64,000 bases of DNA. It comes from Heliophilum fasciatum (GTDB taxonomy: Bacteria > Bacillota > Desulfitobacteriia > Heliobacteriales > Heliobacteriaceae). Each line of letters starts with the position of its first letter. Within the stretch, counting starts at the first letter, position 1. The notes under the pieces were generated by a model. That model saw only the letters and a program-made list of their open reading frames with translations, did not search any database and had not been told where the DNA came from. Position numbers and translations under genes: made by a program. The stretch is taken from assembly GCF_004341395.1 (NCBI RefSeq), contig NZ_SLXT01000010.1, positions 45,438-109,437 on the forward strand, given 5' to 3'. Below are positions 1 through 9,151 of the stretch, one piece after another.

Positions 1-429
1 AAAGACCACACAAAGCACACGTAATGCATCATCGATGGCGAAGGCTGTTTTGATGGCCTGCTCATCCCAACCTAAGGTGGGATGGCTACATAAATGGGCC
101 GCCGTTGCCTGGAGCAACAAGTTTTGCACGGCCAGGCCACAGTCAAAAAGGTAGTAGGGCTTGCCGTCAACGATAGCATCATCGGCGGGATTGGCGAGAA
201 CCACAATGGCCAGCGGCGCTTTGACCGCCCACTCATTGCCGGCGGCTAGCGTCTGATGAAGACGGGCCAGCGCTTCCGGTTGTTGAACAACCAATGCTTG
301 CCAGGGCTGACGATTGCGGGCCGACGGTGCCCAGCCCATGGCTTCCAGTAGCTCAGTGATGACGGACGACGGAACCGGATCGGGACGATAGGCCCGTAAA
401 CTGGCGCGGTCCTTGATGACATCAAGCAT
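1..429 (-). CDS. Nitroreductase family protein (C-terminal part outside window)
   Basis: The first 143 codons of a flavin-dependent nitroreductase-like protein; the rest runs off the left edge. The N-terminus carries the typical start of the family (DVIKDRASLRAYRPDPVP, then APSARNRQPW, the FMN-binding SxRxxQPW-like stretch), and residues around 90-120 give the YYLFDCGLAVQNLLLQA helix of the dimer interface. These enzymes reduce nitro or quinone compounds with NAD(P)H; the true substrate cannot be told. The ATG start has AAGGAGG about 13 bases upstream (443-449). It lies just downstream of the chemoreceptor-like gene on the same strand, 27 bases away, so the two may be cotranscribed. Confidence 0.85.
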   Translation of the reverse strand, partial: MLDVIKDRASLRAYRPDPVPSSVITELLEAMGWAPSARNRQPWQALVVQQPEALARLHQTLAAGNEWAVKAPLAIVVLANPADDAIVDGKPYYLFDCGLAVQNLLLQATAAHLCSHPTLGWDEQAIKTAFAIDDALRVLCVVF

Positions 430-456
430 GAATCGTACAATACCTCCTTGATGGAG

Positions 457-1311
457 TTAGTGATGGGACCATTGCATCATTTGCTGTACATATTGACGCA
501 ATTCCTCAATCATCTTGGTAATCTCCAGAATGATCTGGGCTTGCTCTTCCATGACTTTGCCTATTTGCATCACTTCACGGGTAACATGATCGATGGACAC
601 TTGGAACTGGCTAAGTACTTCACCGATATCGCGGGCGGAGCGACTGCTTTCTTCGGCGAGCTTACCGACTTCATTGGCAACCACGCTGAAGCCGCGCCCG
701 GCTTCACCGGCACGAGCAGCTTCAATTGATGCATTGAGCCCCAAGAGTTTCGTTTGATTGGCGACACGTTGAATAAAGGCCAAGATCTTGGCACTGGATT
801 GAACATGCTTGGCTGCATCTCTACTTACGGTGGTCACGGCTTCACTGTTGGCTGTCAGTTCTTTGGAGCCGACTGCCAATGCTTGCATGGATGAAACGGT
901 CCGTAACAGAGAATCGTTCATCTTGTTGACCAGATCATAGAGGGATTGCTGCATCTCTTTTTCGCGCAACATCTTTAAACAAAGACCGGAAACGACCTTG
1001 GCCATCGGTTCGACGATATCAATCGAGCCGGCGATGCCCAGGCAACCAAGCTTTTGCCCCTTATCCTTAAGGACGAAGCAAATCCCTTCCTTCATCGTGC
1101 CGCCCGATGCAGCGGCCTCCGCTGCGGAGATACGCTGGATATCTATGGTGGACGACATTAATTTTTGGGCAGCCAAATGTTTAAGGCCAATCCGTTGGCG
1201 AGCCGAATCACTGATAATGGTGGCTTTGGGGTCACAAAAGATGGCGTGATACCCCGTCATGTCATAGATGAGTCTCACAATCTCATCGGCCATTTGTGTA
1301 TCCAGTATCAT
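457..1311 (-). CDS. Soluble methyl-accepting chemotaxis-like protein with diacid-recognition-type sensor
   Basis: 284 residues, no membrane segment. Residues 1-125 resemble the CdaR-type sugar-diacid recognition domain ([32 protein letters not shown]). Residues about 150-284 are a short MCP signalling domain with the conserved hairpin tip ([20 protein letters not shown]). A cytoplasmic receptor of this size probably senses an intracellular metabolite and signals to CheA/CheW or another partner; ligand unknown. The ATG at 1311 is chosen because GGAGGA (1318-1323) stands 6 bases before it; an open frame continues upstream but has no ribosome site. It diverges from the operon starting at 1503, with a perfect inverted repeat between them. 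Confidence 0.85.
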   Translation of the reverse strand: MILDTQMADEIVRLIYDMTGYHAIFCDPKATIISDSARQRIGLKHLAAQKLMSSTIDIQRISAAEAAASGGTMKEGICFVLKDKGQKLGCLGIAGSIDIVEPMAKVVSGLCLKMLREKEMQQSLYDLVNKMNDSLLRTVSSMQALAVGSKELTANSEAVTTVSRDAAKHVQSSAKILAFIQRVANQTKLLGLNASIEAARAGEAGRGFSVVANEVGKLAEESSRSARDIGEVLSQFQVSIDHVTREVMQIGKVMEEQAQIILEITKMIEELRQYVQQMMQWSHH

Positions 1312-1418
1312 CGTCGTTCCTCCATAAACTTTGATTTGGGTGTAATGGATGCAAAATATTGTGGAATCTATTCGCTTTTCGGTAGATGGTCTCCTGCTTT
1401 TAATGGGCATTAATTCGC

Positions 1419-1446
1419 ATTGAATCCAGCTCCTGCTGGATTCAAT
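1419..1446. repeat. Perfect inverted repeat between divergent genes
   Basis: Two 12-base arms (ATTGAATCCAGC and its exact complement) flank a TCCT loop. The element sits between the chemoreceptor-like gene (start 1311, minus) and the helicase operon (start 1503, plus). No T-run follows on either side, so it is unlike an intrinsic terminator. A TACAAT box at 1460-1465 could be the -10 of the plus-strand promoter, whose -35 region would then fall in the right arm, so an operator role is possible (inference). Confidence 0.6.
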
Positions 1447-1502
1447 TACAAGTAAATGGTACAATAGGAACGCAACAAAAAGGAGCGAGAAATCTCGATG
1501 AT

Positions 1503-2738
1503 ATGTTCATGAGCAGTACAGTCGAAGCAAAGCACAAGTCGTTTCAGCACAGTGTAGAAGCATGGCAGCCGATGATCGTACGAGCTTTCCAACAAGCAAG
1601 CTCCCAGGTCAGCGCTTATTTTCATTACAGTTCCATGATGGAACTGATCCAGCGGTACCAACATACCCTTGCGCAGCAATCAGCCCATTGGGAAGCGGCA
1701 CCGCGTCGATGGTTCCAGTTTCAAGGACTGCTCTATGCGATGAAAAAAGTGGAAGAGTTATTAAAATCGGCTTGGGCCGGTAGCAGTCAAACTTGGACCA
1801 TGCATTACTTAGAAGATGCTTGGTTTCGCGAATTCGCCGCGTTATGCGAAGAACATTCCGCCATCGTCCATGATCCCCAAGCCCAAGGCAGCCGCCAGTT
1901 GATTCATGAGCGCCTGTGGAGTGATGCACACCCGTTCATTTTTGATTGGGCATTGATCTACCGATTGCTTTGGGATAACCTTGAGCCAGGTGTATTTGAT
2001 GAAGCCGCCGAAGTAGCCTTCCTGGAAGAACAATTACGGCGAGCTGATCGGGCACCGGTTTTTGAGCAGCGGGCCATGGTGGCGATCACTTATTTTTATC
2101 TCAAGGAAGACAAAGATGAAGCGATCTGGGCTATGTTACGCAGGGCTGTAGAAGCCGGCAAGCAAGTGCACCTCGCCGATTATCTTGTTTATGTAGCTGA
2201 CTTTATGCAACGGGAGCAGTGGGTACGGGCATTGACCTGGCTGCGCCAGTTAAGCGCTTTTCCTGTAGCACTGCTTGTCGGTGAAACGGTAACCTTGTGC
2301 CAGTATTGGCAGACCTTTGCTGATAAGTACGATTTGCATGATGAATATCTCGCATACTTGCGGCAATGGCTGCCTTGGAGCGACGATTATTATCAAGAAC
2401 AACTCCTTCACATGGGCCAGTATGAGCAGTGGGTGGAATGGCAATTGCATAAACGCTGCTATCCCGCCGATGTGGAGCGCCGGCAGTGGAAGATGGTTGA
2501 AAAAGCCGCTCCTCATTTGTTGCTACCGATTTATCATCAAGCCATCGCCGGCTTGATTCGTCTCAAACAGCGCAAAGCTTATCAAGAAGCGACCAAACTG
2601 ATGAAAAAATTACGCACCCTTTATCGCAAACAAAAAAAGCAAGATCAATGGCAACGGTACTTGGTTCATTTGACAACGCGCTTTGCCCGCTTGCGTGCGT
2701 TACAGGAAGAGATGCGGAAAGGACAGTTGATCAACTGA
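1503..2738 (+). CDS. Unknown protein resembling the C-terminal half of SWIM zinc-finger proteins
   Basis: 411 residues, rich in Trp, Gln and Leu, mostly helical, no signal peptide. The last 90 residues ([20 protein letters not shown], then [16 protein letters not shown]) look like the C-terminal region of the SWIM zinc-finger proteins encoded beside SNF2 helicases in Gram-positive bacteria. The SWIM signature itself, CxCxnCxH, is absent, so this is either a form that has lost the finger or an unrelated helical scaffold. AGGAG at 1481-1485 is rather far (17 bases) from the ATG. It overlaps the helicase start as TGATG, so the two are translationally coupled. The link to the helicase is firm; the molecular role is unknown. 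Confidence 0.7.
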   Translation: MFMSSTVEAKHKSFQHSVEAWQPMIVRAFQQASSQVSAYFHYSSMMELIQRYQHTLAQQSAHWEAAPRRWFQFQGLLYAMKKVEELLKSAWAGSSQTWTMHYLEDAWFREFAALCEEHSAIVHDPQAQGSRQLIHERLWSDAHPFIFDWALIYRLLWDNLEPGVFDEAAEVAFLEEQLRRADRAPVFEQRAMVAITYFYLKEDKDEAIWAMLRRAVEAGKQVHLADYLVYVADFMQREQWVRALTWLRQLSAFPVALLVGETVTLCQYWQTFADKYDLHDEYLAYLRQWLPWSDDYYQEQLLHMGQYEQWVEWQLHKRCYPADVERRQWKMVEKAAPHLLLPIYHQAIAGLIRLKQRKAYQEATKLMKKLRTLYRKQKKQDQWQRYLVHLTTRFARLRALQEEMRKGQLIN

Positions 2739-5584
2739 TGAGCGATCGGCAACTCATCCTTACCCTCCAAGAGCACGATGCCGGATTTACCTTGGAAGTA
2801 CGTATCGCCGCTGGGCAGGGGCTTTCCTGGCATGATGAAACCATCCCCCTTTTGATTGAACAGCTTTTTGCCTGGCATGCACCGAGCTTCTATGGAACTG
2901 CGCTCACCGGTCATCGTGAAGGTGATCGCCTGCGAATCGAGCTTTCACCGTTGACTGCGCTGGAATTTCTGCTGGATCGTACGAGCATCGGCACAATCAC
3001 CTGGCTATGGCAGCCTGAGCCGGTACTATGGCGTGAACAAGCCCAAGCCTTGCGCCGAGCCTTACGGGAAGCGTGGTGGAAGCCCGATTACCTGGCCTGG
3101 AAAAAGGGAAAAATAGGGTGGACGGTAGCTTGGCCGGAAGACGAACCGTGCCCCGTTGATCCATCCGGGCTCAACCGCTGGCTCACCGGTTGTCTCGATG
3201 AACTCCGTCGCGGTGAGCCATTGCCGGAATCCATCGGGCAGCCGGTGGAGGCGCTTTTCTCGACTCGGGGAGACCAGGAAGAGGATCTTTTTGGCGATGA
3301 GTCTACCTGGTTGGAGGCGATGGGCTGGTTGCGCGACCTTGCACCGCTGCGCACTTGTTTGCAACTGCTGGAGCCGGAACAGACCGACGGTCCCTGGGGG
3401 ATGCAAGTGCTCCTGCAAGATCGCACCGATCCCGGGCAGATTCAGGCTTGGCCGCCGACACCTGGTGACCCGTGGATGCTGGCTTGGGCTCCTGATGAAG
3501 AGCGCATCCGGCGCGATACGGAACGATGGTGCCATTTGGTTCCGACCCTGGCCTTACCCAACAGCACCGCGCCCTACGGTCATCTTCCCCGGCAGATTGA
3601 TGAAGCTGCTGCCTGGGAATTTCTTAATGAGGGCAGTCTCCGGCTCCTGCAAGCAGGTTATACGGTGTTTTTGCCGAAATGGTGGGAAGAAATCCGCCGG
3701 CTTTCGCCGACCCTGCGCGTAAGCACGCGAACTACTCGTACCGGCGGCGGTGAAAGTTTGTTCGGTCTTGATCAAATCATCCGCTTTGACTGGCGCTTGG
3801 CCATCGGCGATGTGGAGATCAGTGAAGAAGAATTTAACCGCCTAACCCAACAAAAAAGGCACCTTTATCGTATCCGCGGCAAGTGGGTCCAATTGGATCC
3901 GGCGTGGATGCGTCAAATTATGGCACTGGCACAGCAACGACCTGCCGGTATGAGTCTGGGCGAACTTTTGCAGATGCACTTGCAGCCGAAGGGACAAGAA
4001 TCGGCAGGCGATGAAGCGCAGCTTTTGCCGGTCGAGTTTGACTTTGACAAGCCGCTCGAAGCATTAACACGGCGCTTGACCGGTGAGGAAGGCATCCCGC
4101 TCTTGCCGGTTCCGGCCGGTTTTCAAGGTGAATTACGTCCGTACCAACAGCGCGGCTACTCATGGCTGCTCTTTTTACGCCAGTTTGGCTTGGGCGGCTG
4201 TCTGGCTGATGATATGGGACTTGGTAAAACGATTCAGTGGATTGCCTATCTTCTCTACATTCAGGAACAGGAAAAGCCAGACCATCCGGCCCTGCTGGTT
4301 TGCCCCACTTCGGTGCTGGGTAACTGGCAAAAAGAACTGGAACGTTTTGCACCGGAATTGAAGGTGCTTTTGCACTATGGCCCGCAGCGCTGCCGCGGAG
4401 AGTCCTTTGCCGCTACCGTCAGCAACTATGATCTCGTGCTGACCTCCTATACGCTACTCCACCTGGATCAGGAGGAGTGGGTAAAAGTGCCCTGGACAAG
4501 CATATGTTTAGATGAAGCCCAAAACATCAAAAATACCTACACCAAACATGCTGCCGCCGCCCGTCGTTTAGCGGGACGCCATCGCATCGCCTTGACAGGC
4601 ACACCTATGGAAAACCGCCTGACCGAACTTTGGTCGATCATGGATTTTCTTAATCCCGGCTACTTGGGCAGCCTTAGCCGTTTTCAGCGGCGTTTTGCAC
4701 AAGCCGTAGAGCGGCGCCGTGAAAGTGAAGCGATCGCGCAAGTGCAGAAGTGGGTTCGCCCCTTTATCTTGCGTCGGGTCAAGCAGGACCCGGCCATTGA
4801 ACTCGATCTGCCCAACAAACAAGAAATGCCGGAGTATGTGCATTTGACTTCGGAACAAGCATCGCTCTACGAGACGGTCCTGGCCGATCTGAACGAACGA
4901 CTGGAAGAAACCCGCGGTATTGCCCGGCGCGGTTTGATCTTGGGCACCTTGACCCGGCTAAAGCAAGTTTGTGATCATCCGCAGATTCTCTTGAAAGACG
5001 GCGGTTCCCGTTCAGCGGCAGAGCGATCGGGCAAATTGAGCCGCTTAGTGGAGATGGTTGTGGAACTTCGCCAAGAAGGCGATCGCTGCTTGATCTTTAC
5101 GCAATTCGTCGAAGTCGGTGAACTCATTCGGCAGACCTTGGCGGAAGAGCTACAGGAAGAAGTTTTTTTCCTGCATGGCGGCACGCCGCGAGCACAGCGC
5201 GAGCAATTAATTGCCGCCTTTCAAAATGAAACAGAATTGGTTAGCGGCGTCCTGGTCTTATCGCTGAAAGCCGGCGGCGTCGGCCTCAACTTGACGGCAG
5301 CGAATCATGTTTTTCATTTTGATCGCTGGTGGAATCCCGCTGTGGAGAACCAAGCAACCGACCGAGCCTATCGTATCGGCCAAAGCCGGCCTGTACAAGT
5401 TCATAAATTGATTACCCTTGGCACCTTGGAAGAGCGCATCGATGAGATGATCGAACGCAAGCAGGGGCTTAACGATCAGATCGTCGGTGCCAGTGAAGCA
5501 TGGCTGACGGAGCTTTCCGGTTCGGAATTGCGTGATCTGCTTGCTCTTCGTCGCCAGTGGATTCAAGAGGAGGGAGCCGATTGA
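2738..5584 (+). CDS. SNF2-family DNA-dependent ATPase/helicase (bacterial HepA-like)
   Basis: 948 residues. The first 450 residues are the SNF2-associated N-terminal region found in bacterial members. The ATPase core follows: motif I DDMGLGKTIQWI (about residue 490), motif II DEAQ, motif III LTGTPMENRLTELW, then the C-terminal helicase lobe with LSLKAGGVGLNL and motif VI QATDRAYRIGQ. All catalytic motifs look intact. Such proteins translocate on double-stranded DNA and remodel protein-DNA or polymerase complexes. ATG 2738 overlaps the upstream stop (TGATG) with GGAAAGGA before it; an earlier in-frame ATG at 2648 would lie deep inside the upstream gene. It is the second gene of a five-gene operon ending near 8400. 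Confidence 0.9.
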   Translation: MSDRQLILTLQEHDAGFTLEVRIAAGQGLSWHDETIPLLIEQLFAWHAPSFYGTALTGHREGDRLRIELSPLTALEFLLDRTSIGTITWLWQPEPVLWREQAQALRRALREAWWKPDYLAWKKGKIGWTVAWPEDEPCPVDPSGLNRWLTGCLDELRRGEPLPESIGQPVEALFSTRGDQEEDLFGDESTWLEAMGWLRDLAPLRTCLQLLEPEQTDGPWGMQVLLQDRTDPGQIQAWPPTPGDPWMLAWAPDEERIRRDTERWCHLVPTLALPNSTAPYGHLPRQIDEAAAWEFLNEGSLRLLQAGYTVFLPKWWEEIRRLSPTLRVSTRTTRTGGGESLFGLDQIIRFDWRLAIGDVEISEEEFNRLTQQKRHLYRIRGKWVQLDPAWMRQIMALAQQRPAGMSLGELLQMHLQPKGQESAGDEAQLLPVEFDFDKPLEALTRRLTGEEGIPLLPVPAGFQGELRPYQQRGYSWLLFLRQFGLGGCLADDMGLGKTIQWIAYLLYIQEQEKPDHPALLVCPTSVLGNWQKELERFAPELKVLLHYGPQRCRGESFAATVSNYDLVLTSYTLLHLDQEEWVKVPWTSICLDEAQNIKNTYTKHAAAARRLAGRHRIALTGTPMENRLTELWSIMDFLNPGYLGSLSRFQRRFAQAVERRRESEAIAQVQKWVRPFILRRVKQDPAIELDLPNKQEMPEYVHLTSEQASLYETVLADLNERLEETRGIARRGLILGTLTRLKQVCDHPQILLKDGGSRSAAERSGKLSRLVEMVVELRQEGDRCLIFTQFVEVGELIRQTLAEELQEEVFFLHGGTPRAQREQLIAAFQNETELVSGVLVLSLKAGGVGLNLTAANHVFHFDRWWNPAVENQATDRAYRIGQSRPVQVHKLITLGTLEERIDEMIERKQGLNDQIVGASEAWLTELSGSELRDLLALRRQWIQEEGAD

Positions 5585-5760
5585 CCTCGTCCCCGCAGGC
5601 CAAAGGATCGCGGAAGCGTAAAACTGCGCCCGATCCGCTCGAAGCGAAGGTGGCCCATCTGGACACGCCTTGGCGTGAATATTACCGAGAAATTCTTAAC
5701 CGGTTAGAGCAGCGTTGGGCAACCGATAAGGATGATCGAGAGGCGCGAAAACCGTCATGA
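5581..5760 (+). CDS. Small basic hypothetical protein (59 aa)
   Basis: A 59-residue protein starting with TTG at 5581, directly behind GAGGAGGGA (about 5567-5575) and overlapping the last four bases of the helicase gene. The N-terminal 20 residues are basic and probably unstructured (KGSRKRKT); residues 25-50 form an amphipathic helix (WREYYREILNRLEQRW). Not recognised as a known family. The strong ribosome site, overlap with the helicase and tight spacing to the next gene support a real gene that may bind the helicase or nucleic acid (inference). Confidence 0.6.
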   Translation: MTSSPQAKGSRKRKTAPDPLEAKVAHLDTPWREYYREILNRLEQRWATDKDDREARKPS

Positions 5761-5780
5761 TGATTCGAGAGGAGAGCCCC

Positions 5781-6539
5781 ATGGAAAAAGAGTACCAAGG
5801 AAAAACTGATCGCCTCGCTGTACTGATCGACGGCGATAATTCACGTGCCAAGCTGATTGAACCGATGATCAAAGAGATCACCAAGTACGGCACGGCCCAT
5901 GTCAAACGGATCTATGGTGACTGGACAAGTTCCAAAATGTCCAGTTGGAAAGACAAATTGCACAAACACGCCATTCATCCGGTCCAGCAATTTGCCTATA
6001 CGACCGGTAAAAATGCCACCGACAGTGCGTTGATCATCGATGCCATGGATTTGCTTTATACCCGCAGTATCGATGGTTTTTGCATTGTTTCCAGTGACAG
6101 CGATTTTACACGCCTGGCATCGCGCATCCGTGAATCGGGATTGTTTGTGATTGGCTTTGGCGAGCAAAAAACACCGGAAGCGTTCGTAAAAGCATGTGAT
6201 AAATTTATCTACACGGAGATTCTGGAATCAAGCGACAGCGGTGACAGCGACTTTGCCAAGCCCAAACCGCGCTTGTTCAATGGCAATGATGATCCGCGGG
6301 ATAATGAAGAACTGGTACGGCTCTTGAAAGATGCCTATGAAGCCGTCGCTTCCGAAGACAGTTGGGCACGGTTGTCCAACTTAGGCAATCAATTAACCAA
6401 ACTGTATCCATCGTTTGACTCGCGCAACTTTGGTTATAAAAAGCTCGGAGAATTGATTCGTGCCGTTGATCTCTTTGAAATCAAAGCCACGACGACCAAA
6501 GATCCCGGCAGCAAGATCCTTTATATCAAGTTAAAATAA
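5781..6539 (+). CDS. NYN-domain (PIN-like) protein with C-terminal OST-HTH/LOTUS domain
   Basis: 252 residues. Residues 10-155 form a NYN/LabA-type PIN-like nuclease domain: acidic residues D17 and D19 (LIDGDN), D81 (NATDSALIIDAMD) and D106/D108 (VSSDSDFTRLA) match the metal-binding set. Residues about 180-250 match an OST-HTH/LOTUS RNA-binding domain (WARLSNLGNQLTKLYPSFD, then YKKLGELIRAVDLFEI). NYN-LOTUS proteins are predicted ribonucleases or RNA-binding proteins. ATG 5781 is chosen because AGGAGAG precedes it by 5-6 bases; the alternative at 5757 overlaps the upstream stop. Fourth gene of the SNF2 operon. Confidence 0.88.
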   Translation: MEKEYQGKTDRLAVLIDGDNSRAKLIEPMIKEITKYGTAHVKRIYGDWTSSKMSSWKDKLHKHAIHPVQQFAYTTGKNATDSALIIDAMDLLYTRSIDGFCIVSSDSDFTRLASRIRESGLFVIGFGEQKTPEAFVKACDKFIYTEILESSDSGDSDFAKPKPRLFNGNDDPRDNEELVRLLKDAYEAVASEDSWARLSNLGNQLTKLYPSFDSRNFGYKKLGELIRAVDLFEIKATTTKDPGSKILYIKLK

Positions 6540-6554
6540 AGGCAGCCATGGTAG

Positions 6555-8399
6555 GTGAGCATGATGCGAACAGTTCGCGCTTTTTTCGACACTGTTAACC
6601 GTGCAGAACAAAAAGCGACCAAAGATTTGTTGCGGGAATTGGAATGCCAAGTTCTTGCCGAACTTTGGACTGAGCGCCATACAGTCGGGCAGGCGGTACT
6701 CTGGACGGTACTTGACCGCGAAGGGCGCACCATGCTTTGGATGATCCCGGAAAATCTAGCCTCCTTGGAGCGCGGCCGTTCCTTTATCGCTACGGGTTAT
6801 CCCGTGATCTGGTCGTCACACAAAGCCGGTAAGCGCATCGAATGGCTGCAAGTAACCGCCTTGAAACCGTTGGAGATACCGTCACGGCAGCAGCGGGCGC
6901 GGCAATTGGCCCAGCAGGGCCTGATCGGGCCGCGGCCGCGCCGCTCTTGGCCCAATCTTGCCGAACAAGCTTCTGTTCGCCTGCAGATGCTCATTGATCC
7001 GCAGCATCCGGCGATCGCTGCCATTAGCGACTACGTAGCCAAAGTCCGGCGTTTTTCCTGCCAGTGGCATAAAATCAACATGAATGACCCCGCCGCTATC
7101 GCCGGTGCTCTGCAGGCAACCCAAAGTGCCGGTGGTGATTTTTTGTTGATGATCGGACAAGCCGATGATGCCTACTTCGCCTTTGATGATCCCGCCGTCT
7201 TGACGGCGCTGCGTCAGATCAAGAGCTATAGCATCTTAATTCAGCCCGGTGCGGAGATCCGGCCTTTTGCCTACTGGTGGGTTGATGAAGTCAGTGAAAA
7301 TCTCGAAACGAGTTTGCGCCACATTGTTACCACCTGCTGGCGTACCTGGAAAGGCCCTCGTGATCACCAGCGGGCCAAAGCCGTCGCCGTTCAGCAAGCG
7401 CAACAAGATCGCACCCGCTTTGCTACCGAGTTAAGCCGCTTACGTCGCGAAAACAGCCGTCTTACGAAAACGCTGGAAAAGGTACAACTTTCCGCCGATC
7501 CGCGGCGTCTCGCCGATATGGAAGATCAGATCGCCGAACTGCAAGCTCAGGTGGCGCGCGGTGAAGAACGACGTAAAGCCTTGGCGGAACAGTTGTTCCT
7601 GCTGGAAAAAGCGCAAGCGGAAGAAGCGCGCAAGCAAACGCTGCTTAGTTCCGACCCGGTCGAAGCGAAGAACAGCCAGGGAGCAGCGCGCCGCAAGGAA
7701 GACTTCCGCCACCTGGTGCTCGAAGAAGAACGGGATAAATTGACCGCCGAAAACAAACGGCTACAGGCGCGCATCAATGAGTTGAATGCACTGAACGTAG
7801 TCGAACTGGTAGCGGAAAAAAAGCAGCTTACGGAAGCGCTGGCTCATGCCGATGAGCGGCGGGAGCATCTGGGGGAAGTACTTTTTTTGCTGGAACAAGA
7901 AAATCTCGAACTGCGCGGGCGCTTGCAGTTGCGCGATGAAGAAGTAACCTTCCCTACGGGCGATCAAGCCCAAGCCCAGATCGTAGTAGGAAAAGCGCGA
8001 TTATTAGATGAGATCCATGATCTGCTGATCCAGGAAGAAATGGATCGCTTACGCCGTGAAATCAAAGGGTTAAAAGATCGACTGGAAAAACAATCAGCAG
8101 CCACCGTATTGGCCTTGCAGCGAGAATTGGCGGCGTCACAAGAGCAAGGGCGTATTCAAGCTCGGAATCATGCGGAACAAATCAAACGCTTGCGGGAAGA
8201 ATTGCGCCTCCTGCAGCGACAACAACGATTCTCCGGTGAGATTCGCTCTGCCGAATTGCTTACCGGCGAAGAGGCGAAAGAAGCCTTGGCCGAGGAAGAA
8301 GCTAACGATGAAGCGATGGCCGCTGCCGATCGTGAAGGGCTGCTGGACAAAACCATGCAGTTTCTGCGTCAAGGTTTTGGTCGAGGCTTGAAAAAATAA
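6555..8399 (+). CDS. Degenerate exonuclease VII large subunit (XseA)-like protein with long coiled coil
   Basis: 614 residues. Residues 40-105 fit an OB-fold like that of XseA (VLWTVLDREGRTMLWMIPEN). Residues 145-265 follow the order of the XseA catalytic domain: PAIAAISDYVAKVRRF, then a segment where GGG-S-xx-LW-FN has become IGQADDAYFAFDDP, then SYSILIQPGAEIRPFAYWW where active enzymes have V-S-A-V-G-H-E-T-D. The conserved His and Asp are missing, so nuclease activity is unlikely. Residues 280-590 are a long charged coiled coil, as in XseA but longer. Start is GTG 6555 or ATG 6561; neither has a strong ribosome site. Last gene of the operon, followed by a terminator. No XseB-like small subunit is adjacent. 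The homology is from eye alignment. Confidence 0.6.
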   Translation: MSMMRTVRAFFDTVNRAEQKATKDLLRELECQVLAELWTERHTVGQAVLWTVLDREGRTMLWMIPENLASLERGRSFIATGYPVIWSSHKAGKRIEWLQVTALKPLEIPSRQQRARQLAQQGLIGPRPRRSWPNLAEQASVRLQMLIDPQHPAIAAISDYVAKVRRFSCQWHKINMNDPAAIAGALQATQSAGGDFLLMIGQADDAYFAFDDPAVLTALRQIKSYSILIQPGAEIRPFAYWWVDEVSENLETSLRHIVTTCWRTWKGPRDHQRAKAVAVQQAQQDRTRFATELSRLRRENSRLTKTLEKVQLSADPRRLADMEDQIAELQAQVARGEERRKALAEQLFLLEKAQAEEARKQTLLSSDPVEAKNSQGAARRKEDFRHLVLEEERDKLTAENKRLQARINELNALNVVELVAEKKQLTEALAHADERREHLGEVLFLLEQENLELRGRLQLRDEEVTFPTGDQAQAQIVVGKARLLDEIHDLLIQEEMDRLRREIKGLKDRLEKQSAATVLALQRELAASQEQGRIQARNHAEQIKRLREELRLLQRQQRFSGEIRSAELLTGEEAKEALAEEEANDEAMAAADREGLLDKTMQFLRQGFGRGLKK

Positions 8400-8429
8400 A
8401 AGCGGCCTCTTGTTGCCAAGAAGCCGCTT
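8400..8429. terminator. Bidirectional intrinsic terminator
   Basis: Stem AAGCGGCCTCTTG paired with CAAGAAGCCGCTT (one mismatch/bulge). On the minus strand it is followed by a T-rich tract, so it ends tatA; on the plus strand it directly follows the stop codon of the XseA-like gene. Confidence 0.75.
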
Positions 8430-8455
8430 CTGATCGTTTGATACCATGGGCAGGG

Positions 8456-8674
8456 CTAGGATTTTTGATTGTCATCGTTAATGACGGTGGCCTCCACTTG
8501 CTTGGCCTTGTCACCGGGCGTTTTCTCCGGACTGACTTCCTCTTTGAATTCACGGATACTTTGACCGAGGCCGCGGCCAATCTCGGGCAGACGTTTGGCG
8601 CCAAAGATGACCAAAACGATCGCCAGAATCAACAACCACTGCAACGGGCTCGTAATAAACCCAAACGTATACAA
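8456..8674 (-). CDS. tatA: Sec-independent protein translocase TatA/TatE-type subunit
   Basis: 72 residues with one N-terminal membrane helix (WLLILAIVLVIFGAKRLPEIG) leading into the amphipathic helix and the FGAKRLPEIGRGLG motif diagnostic of TatA/E; the rest is charged and flexible. TatA oligomerises with TatC to move folded proteins across the membrane. The start is TTG at 8674 with AGGAGGA 7-8 bases upstream. No tatC gene is adjacent, so the partner is encoded elsewhere. Transcribed alone and divergently from the yerC-like gene. Confidence 0.93.
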   Translation of the reverse strand: MYTFGFITSPLQWLLILAIVLVIFGAKRLPEIGRGLGQSIREFKEEVSPEKTPGDKAKQVEATVINDDNQKS

Positions 8675-8793
8675 GCCGATTCCTCCTTATTTGCCTAAAC
8701 CGTGGACAAACCCCAAGTATGCCGTAATTATAGCATTGATACCGGGCAGTCTCAACTCTGCATCCATAAAAGCAAGCGCGAGGTGATAAACAG

Positions 8794-9126
8794 GTGACTC
8801 CTTCACGGCTTAAAGATCCCCTGCTTGATCGCTTGTTTCAAGCCATCTTGCTCTTGCAAACCGAAGAAGAGTGCTACCGTTTTTTTGAAGATCTTTGCAC
8901 CGTACCGGAACTCAAAGCGCTGGGGCAGCGACTGGAAGTGGCGCGCATGCTCGAAGCCGATTGTACGTATACCCATATCGCCGAACGGACCGGTGCCAGT
9001 CCGGCGACGATTTCCCGGGTCAAGCGCGCTTTGCACTATGGCGCAGACGGCTATAAACTGATCCTGCATCGATTGACAGTCCCTGAAGATCGTGATAACC
9101 TAAGGCAAGCTGACGCTTCACTATGA
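8794..9126 (+). CDS. yerC: YerC/YecD (TrpR-like) helix-turn-helix regulator
   Basis: 110 residues, TrpR-superfamily fold. Residues 25-95 show the family pattern (EECYRFFEDLCTVPELKALG, QRLEVARMLEADCTYTHIAE, then the recognition helix TGASPATISRVKRAL). YerC-type proteins have been proposed as histidine-pathway repressors (HisR) in Gram-positive bacteria, and here the gene stands immediately upstream of hisZ in the same direction, which fits. GTG 8794 is preceded by GAGGTG about 9 bases upstream. No clear operator was identified. Confidence 0.85.
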   Translation: MTPSRLKDPLLDRLFQAILLLQTEEECYRFFEDLCTVPELKALGQRLEVARMLEADCTYTHIAERTGASPATISRVKRALHYGADGYKLILHRLTVPEDRDNLRQADASL

Positions 9127-9151
9127 TGAAGCAATGAAGTGCTTGGCCTTT

